The notes below the pieces were generated by a model. That model searched no databases. It was not told the DNA's origin and worked only from the letters and a program-made list of their open reading frames with translations. The translations under genes were made by a program, and so were the position numbers. Positions 23,276 through 26,501 of a stretch of DNA of 26,501 bases are shown one piece after another. Source of the stretch: HGM04593 sp045634085 (GTDB taxonomy: Bacteria; Bacteroidota; Bacteroidia; Bacteroidales; Bacteroidaceae); NCBI GenBank assembly GCA_045634085.1, contig JAZQZM010000047.1, positions 1 to 26,501 on the forward strand, in the 5' to 3' direction. Positions within the stretch are counted from its first letter, which is position 1; each line of letters starts with the position of its first letter.

Positions 23276-25675
23276 TTACTTCAAACGGAAGTTGATAGGC
23301 AATGTATACTGTACATTTACAGCCTTACCGCCTTGCATTCCGGGTTTCCATTTTGGCATTGCCCTGACTACACGTTCTGCCTCATCACAAAGCGAAACAA
23401 GTGCAGCTTTCTCAAGTTCCAGCAGTTCATCACCTGTAATAGACTCACCGTTTGAGTTCTTGTATGCTGTTACCACTACCTCGCCAAGCTCACTCTTGGC
23501 ATCGGCCAATCGCTGATGTGCGTTTTCAACTTCGCTTCTTGCATAGGCTATTCGTTTCTTGCTCTCTTCCACATATGCCTTTGCTTTCTCAAGTTCTTCA
23601 CGACGTCGCTCAAGAATCACTTCTGCAACGCCATCCTCCTTGAGAACCTTGCTCTCTCTTTCCCATTTTGCAATATCTTCCTCAACAACCCTCAATTCAT
23701 GTTCCTGCATATTAAGCGAAGCCTGGCAACGCAGAAGATGAGCTTCAAGATTCATGGCATCCGAAACTTTGGCATTATTCGAACTGTATTCTGAACTAAT
23801 GGCTTTGACATCAGCAATGGAACCGTCGGCCTTAACTACAAATGTGACATAAATTTTGCCCTGAGCGTTGATATCACGGGCAGCCTTGGGGTATTTGATA
23901 TTAATGCTCAGCCACTTCATCAACTCGTGATCGCCGCCGGGGAATATTGGCATTGATTCGCATTTAGGCAGAATATCACCGTACTCGCCTGTCGTTATAT
24001 CACGTTCCGTGAAGTTAACTTTACCATTAACCTGTTTCTTTAAAGCAATGAAAATCACGCCATCCTTTCCCTCAGCCTTGTACTTCTTGACATCCTCGGC
24101 TGTCAGGGCGTCATATTTCACCACGGTAACACTTTCAATGTCCTTGGAATCAATATCGGCCAGTTCGCCTTCAAGCAGGACACCGTCAACCACAACCGCC
24201 GCATTCACAGGGGTATGTACTGCCACGCCACCTCCTTTGAGTTCAACTAGAGAATCACGTTCTGCATTCAATTTAAAGACAACAGGAAGCGTAAACTGTA
24301 CATTCACAGCCTTGCCGCCCTGCATACCCGGTTTCCATTTCGGCATTGATGAAACCACACGCACAGCCTCGGCATCAAGCGACTCATCGCCCGAGGACTT
24401 CATGATTCCGGCATCGGTTATCGAGCCATCCTTCTTTACAATGAACTTGACGAAGGCACGTCCCTCCTTGCCTGCATCCTTTGCTGCGGCAGGATACTTG
24501 ATGTTCTCGGCAATGAACTTCATCATGGCCTCGGCGCCACCGGGGAACTCCGGCGCGTTCTCACACACCTGAAATACTTTCTCATCATCATTGGCGAGAT
24601 AATTTTCTACCAGTTCCCCTTCATTGTCAGCAACAATTTCATTACCTTTGGGAAGTGTTTCACTCACTGTCGCATTTGCAGTTTCAACAGTCGAGAATGA
24701 CAACGCTGCAATTGCGACTACCGGGAGTACGTACAAAGCCTTTGCACATCTCCACTTGTTTGATTTTTCTTTGCACATCATAGTGATACGTTTTTTGGTT
24801 AAACTGTGATTAAAGCTGTTGGCAATAGAGTAGAGCCTTGCGCCAACGGCTTTTTTTATAATTAATAACTGATATTGCTTTGCATTCACGCCCGAGGCGA
24901 TTACAGCCTCATCGGCCTCAAACTCGTGTATATCCTTTAGAGTATTCTTCATTATCCACGCAAGCGGATTGAACCACTGCATTATTATCACCGCATCGGC
25001 AAGCATAATGTCCCATGAATGCCCGGCCTTTACATGTGCCGCTTCGTGAGTGAGAATCTCACGTGCCCCGTCACAAAGGTCATCTTCACTCACAACAACC
25101 CAACGGAACCAGCTGAAAGGTTTCTCCTTACCGCCATGCACGCGCAGGCTGATGCCATCCAACCCGTAGCCGGCCTGCGCAACAGCCTTGCCTTTCACAA
25201 CAAGACGTACCACCTGCACATACACTATAACCAGCCTTATCAAAAGCGACAACATCCCTAAGCCATATATTGCCAGCACGATAACCTGCCATAGCGGAGC
25301 CGCACTACCCTCCTCATGCACAGCAGTATGTTCCCCTGCAGGCAGAGTTTCGAACAAAACAGACTGATGCTGTGAGAGTACGTCGTCAAAAAGCAGATTC
25401 GCATCAGACGCATCATCATACGGCATTAAAAAGACTTCGGATGTTTTCTCGCCACCATTTTCAACAAACTCAAAGAATCCCTGCAAAGGAGTGTCTACAC
25501 CCACATTTACAAAAGGCAGGACAAGCGATACCCCTACAATCATCAACAGCAGGTAGCGGTTGAGCTTGTGAAAGGTCTCACGGCTCATGAAGAGCATAAA
25601 AAGTGAAACCAGCACAGCCAGCAGCAGCGACGATTTTATCAGATAAACAAGTAAAGCGCCCATAGATGCTGTCAT
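23276..25675 (-). CDS. BlaR1-type M56 metalloprotease/sensor with two TonB C-terminal domains
   Basis: A 799-residue membrane protein. Membrane helices lie near 8-30, 41-58, 128-152 and 311-328. Between the last two is the zinc metalloprotease site HEAAH (210-214) with E251 in HEFEAD as likely third ligand. The periplasmic part has a TonB_C domain (369-470), a receptor-plug-like segment (485-547) and a second TonB_C domain whose halves (564-629 and 762-799) are separated by about 130 residues, mostly coiled coil (641-731), followed by EVVVTAY (732-738). In BlaR1/MecR1 systems the protease transmits a cell-envelope signal that leads to loss of the BlaI repressor. Its ATG overlaps the blaI stop by 4 nt (ATGA). 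M5 is an alternative start. Confidence 0.9.
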   Translation of the reverse strand: MTASMGALLVYLIKSSLLLAVLVSLFMLFMSRETFHKLNRYLLLMIVGVSLVLPFVNVGVDTPLQGFFEFVENGGEKTSEVFLMPYDDASDANLLFDDVLSQHQSVLFETLPAGEHTAVHEEGSAAPLWQVIVLAIYGLGMLSLLIRLVIVYVQVVRLVVKGKAVAQAGYGLDGISLRVHGGKEKPFSWFRWVVVSEDDLCDGAREILTHEAAHVKAGHSWDIMLADAVIIMQWFNPLAWIMKNTLKDIHEFEADEAVIASGVNAKQYQLLIIKKAVGARLYSIANSFNHSLTKKRITMMCKEKSNKWRCAKALYVLPVVAIAALSFSTVETANATVSETLPKGNEIVADNEGELVENYLANDDEKVFQVCENAPEFPGGAEAMMKFIAENIKYPAAAKDAGKEGRAFVKFIVKKDGSITDAGIMKSSGDESLDAEAVRVVSSMPKWKPGMQGGKAVNVQFTLPVVFKLNAERDSLVELKGGGVAVHTPVNAAVVVDGVLLEGELADIDSKDIESVTVVKYDALTAEDVKKYKAEGKDGVIFIALKKQVNGKVNFTERDITTGEYGDILPKCESMPIFPGGDHELMKWLSINIKYPKAARDINAQGKIYVTFVVKADGSIADVKAISSEYSSNNAKVSDAMNLEAHLLRCQASLNMQEHELRVVEEDIAKWERESKVLKEDGVAEVILERRREELEKAKAYVEESKKRIAYARSEVENAHQRLADAKSELGEVVVTAYKNSNGESITGDELLELEKAALVSLCDEAERVVRAMPKWKPGMQGGKAVNVQYTLPINFRLK

Positions 25676-26031
25676 TTCTGTTTTTCAACAAGTTCAATAA
25701 GCTCCTTCAACTCATCGAGAGAGATTTTCTCCTCCTTGACAAGTGATGAAACGGCATTCAAGTAAGAACTGCCGAAGTAGCGGCTAACCACGTTGCCAAG
25801 AGTGAGCTTGCCATAGTCACTCTCACTCACAGCCGCATAGTAACGGTGAGTATTGCCGAACGCCTCATGCGCAACATAGCCTTTTGCCTCCAATCCACGC
25901 ACAATGGTGGATATTGTATTGAAGTGAGGTTTAGGCTCATCAAGCAAAGCAATGATTTCCTTAACAAACAACGGACCTTTCTCCCAAAAGAGCTGCATTA
26001 GCTCCTCTTCGCGTTTTGTCAGATTTTTCAT
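25672..26031 (-). CDS. blaI: BlaI/MecI/CopY-type winged-helix repressor
   Basis: This 119-residue protein has the typical BlaI start LTKREEELMQLFWEKGPLFVKE (residues 4-25), the recognition helix region FNTISTIVRGLEAKGYV (37-53), the wing (GNTHRYYAA, 59-67) and a C-terminal helical dimerisation segment. It should bind palindromic operators as a dimer and be inactivated by cleavage triggered by the M56 partner encoded after a 4-nt overlap. Three operator-like palindromes lie 93-160 nt upstream. No beta-lactamase gene is in the window. In Bacteroidota, BlaI/M56 pairs are numerous and often not linked to resistance. Confidence 0.95.
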   Translation of the reverse strand: MKNLTKREEELMQLFWEKGPLFVKEIIALLDEPKPHFNTISTIVRGLEAKGYVAHEAFGNTHRYYAAVSESDYGKLTLGNVVSRYFGSSYLNAVSSLVKEEKISLDELKELIELVEKQK

Positions 26032-26123
26032 AATATTAAGAGATGTTTAAATATATATCTTTAGTCTTGCAGGAGCATGATGAGAAGAATTCTTCAAATC
26101 AAACTACAAAAAATGTCGGCGCA

Positions 26124-26190
26124 AACTATTTTTTTTAGTCCACGCCGCAAAGAACTATATTTTTTAGTTACAAAACTAATTATTATAGTT
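26124..26190 (-). promoter_or_regulatory. blaI promoter with three operator-like palindromes (ACTA-N7-TAGT)
   Basis: AACTA-N7-TAGTT occurs perfectly at 26153-26169 and 26174-26190, and with one mismatch at 26124-26140 (TAGTC). Centres are 29 and 21 bp apart. The half-sites equal those of the staphylococcal mec operator (ACTA...TAGT), with a spacer of 7 instead of 6. On the minus strand a perfect -7 element, TAGTTTTG (26178-26171), lies between and within the two right-hand sites, so bound repressor would cover the promoter. The -33 region is weak. Transcription would start near 26164. Confidence 0.65.
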
Positions 26191-26281
26191 AATAAAGGTT
26201 AACGAAAAGAAAACTAGAAGTTGTTGTCTTAAATCAAAAGGCTTCAAGCTGTGTCCTTTAACGGTGCCGTTTTTTTTAGAA
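26191..26281. other. Short AT-rich spacer
   Basis: Nothing recognisable apart from a T-run at 26270-26277. It separates the blaI control region from the repeat-derived sequence at the right edge. Confidence 0.3.
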
Positions 26282-26425
26282 TTACCATTGTATGCGCAAG
26301 GCTTCCGCCACTTTCTTTTGACAGTCGAGTTCTTCATTGATGCGCATTAAAGCTTTTAGTAAAATGAGTGTCAGCGTTTTCAGGCCATTGTGCGAGGTAC
26401 GTTCAAACGAAGTGTGGCAATTAAC
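26282..26425 (-). pseudogene. Repeat-associated ORF fragment
   Basis: On the minus strand a 47-codon open stretch (after a TGA at 26428-26426) reads ...SFERTSHNGLKTLTL... and ends ...VAEALRIQW with a stop at 26284-26282. It lacks a good start in this frame except an internal ATG in MRINEELD. The text resembles a fragment often seen in Prevotella/Bacteroides intergenic repeats (from memory, uncertain). It may be a decayed end of a small gene carried by the repeat. Part of it (ERxxHNGLxxL) resembles the protein at 21361-21669. Confidence 0.35.
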
Positions 26426-26445
26426 TTTTCATAAAATTGCCACAC
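26412..26445. repeat. Inverted repeat inside the right-edge repeat
   Basis: GTGTGGCAATT (26412-26422) is the exact reverse complement of AATTGCCACAC (26435-26445), with a 12-nt loop. No T-tail follows. Confidence 0.7.
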
Positions 26446-26473
26446 GCAGTGCGGTCCGCAGCACCCTGAAAAC

Positions 26474-26501
26474 GTCAACTACATTTTGCGTTAAGAAAGC
26501 G
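26474..26501. repeat. Dispersed repeat, copy B (cut by the window edge)
   Basis: Matches 7048-7075 at 26 of 28 positions. The element probably continues past the end of the window. Confidence 0.75.

Noticed and set aside
23276..26031. Beta-lactam resistance locus
   Set aside because: BlaI and the M56 protein are present, but there is no beta-lactamase or PBP gene and no penicillin-sensor domain. TonB_C domains replace it.

Overview
This window looks like a chromosomal segment of a Bacteroidales bacterium (Bacteroides/Prevotella-like). The evidence is the repeated Bacteroidota promoter pattern (TTTG, about 19 nt, then TAnnTTTG), the near absence of Shine-Dalgarno sequences, a fused FeoAB transporter, a TonB receptor followed by lipoproteins with acidic N-termini, a DUF5689 protein, a BlaI/M56-TonB_C regulator pair and nspC. 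The assignment rests on gene content and motifs only. No database search was possible.

Left part (1-6160). A small proline-rich protein is followed by a non-coding gap with a hairpin, then a tight four-gene plus-strand operon: feoAB (ferrous iron import), a RIC-like hemerythrin protein, a LuxR regulator with a degenerate receiver, and free methionine-R-sulfoxide reductase. The spacings (34 nt, 8-nt overlap, 22 nt) suggest one iron/nitrosative/oxidative stress unit. A DUF454 membrane protein (minus) and a small secreted protein (plus) are divergent, and the latter ends in a clear terminator.

Middle (6160-12480). A tRNA operon has a perfect promoter, a tRNA-Gly 5' half broken exactly after the anticodon, three intact identical tRNA-Gly(GCC), tRNA-Leu(CAG) and tRNA-Leu(GAG), and a terminator. 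A repeat-bearing gap follows. Then comes a minus-strand operon read pcrA/uvrD helicase, nspC (carboxynorspermidine decarboxylase), and an HD (RelA/SpoT-like) protein with a C-terminal HTH, closed by a terminator. Fe-type superoxide dismutase faces away from the helicase. Between sod and the next gene lie an 18-bp-stem terminator and a palindromic repeat element with a 30-bp direct repeat.

Right-middle (12480-21350). A secreted endonuclease/exonuclease/phosphatase protein (minus) is divergent from a stand-alone ilvC. Next is a three-gene operon with its own promoter and a 22-bp-stem terminator: a TonB-dependent receptor without the usual N-terminal extension, a DUF5689 lipoprotein, and an 878-residue modular surface lipoprotein with two near-identical choice-of-anchor-J-like domains and two OB-fold-like domains. 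Together with the nuclease this could be an uptake system for a nucleic-acid- or phosphate-linked substrate, but that is inference.

Right part (21350-26501). A small coiled-coil protein, fabG, a roughly 550-nt gap with a possible small RNA, and a blaI-M56 pair. The M56 protein has two TonB C-terminal domains, the second interrupted by a coiled-coil insertion that carries an EVVVTAY motif typical of SusC-type receptors. Upstream of blaI there are three ACTA-N7-TAGT operator-like palindromes. The window ends inside a dispersed repeat with a partial copy at 7048-7075.

The strongest candidates for something undescribed are the interrupted TonB_C domain with its operator array, the iron/hemerythrin/pseudo-receiver operon, and the TonB/DUF5689/J-domain surface system.
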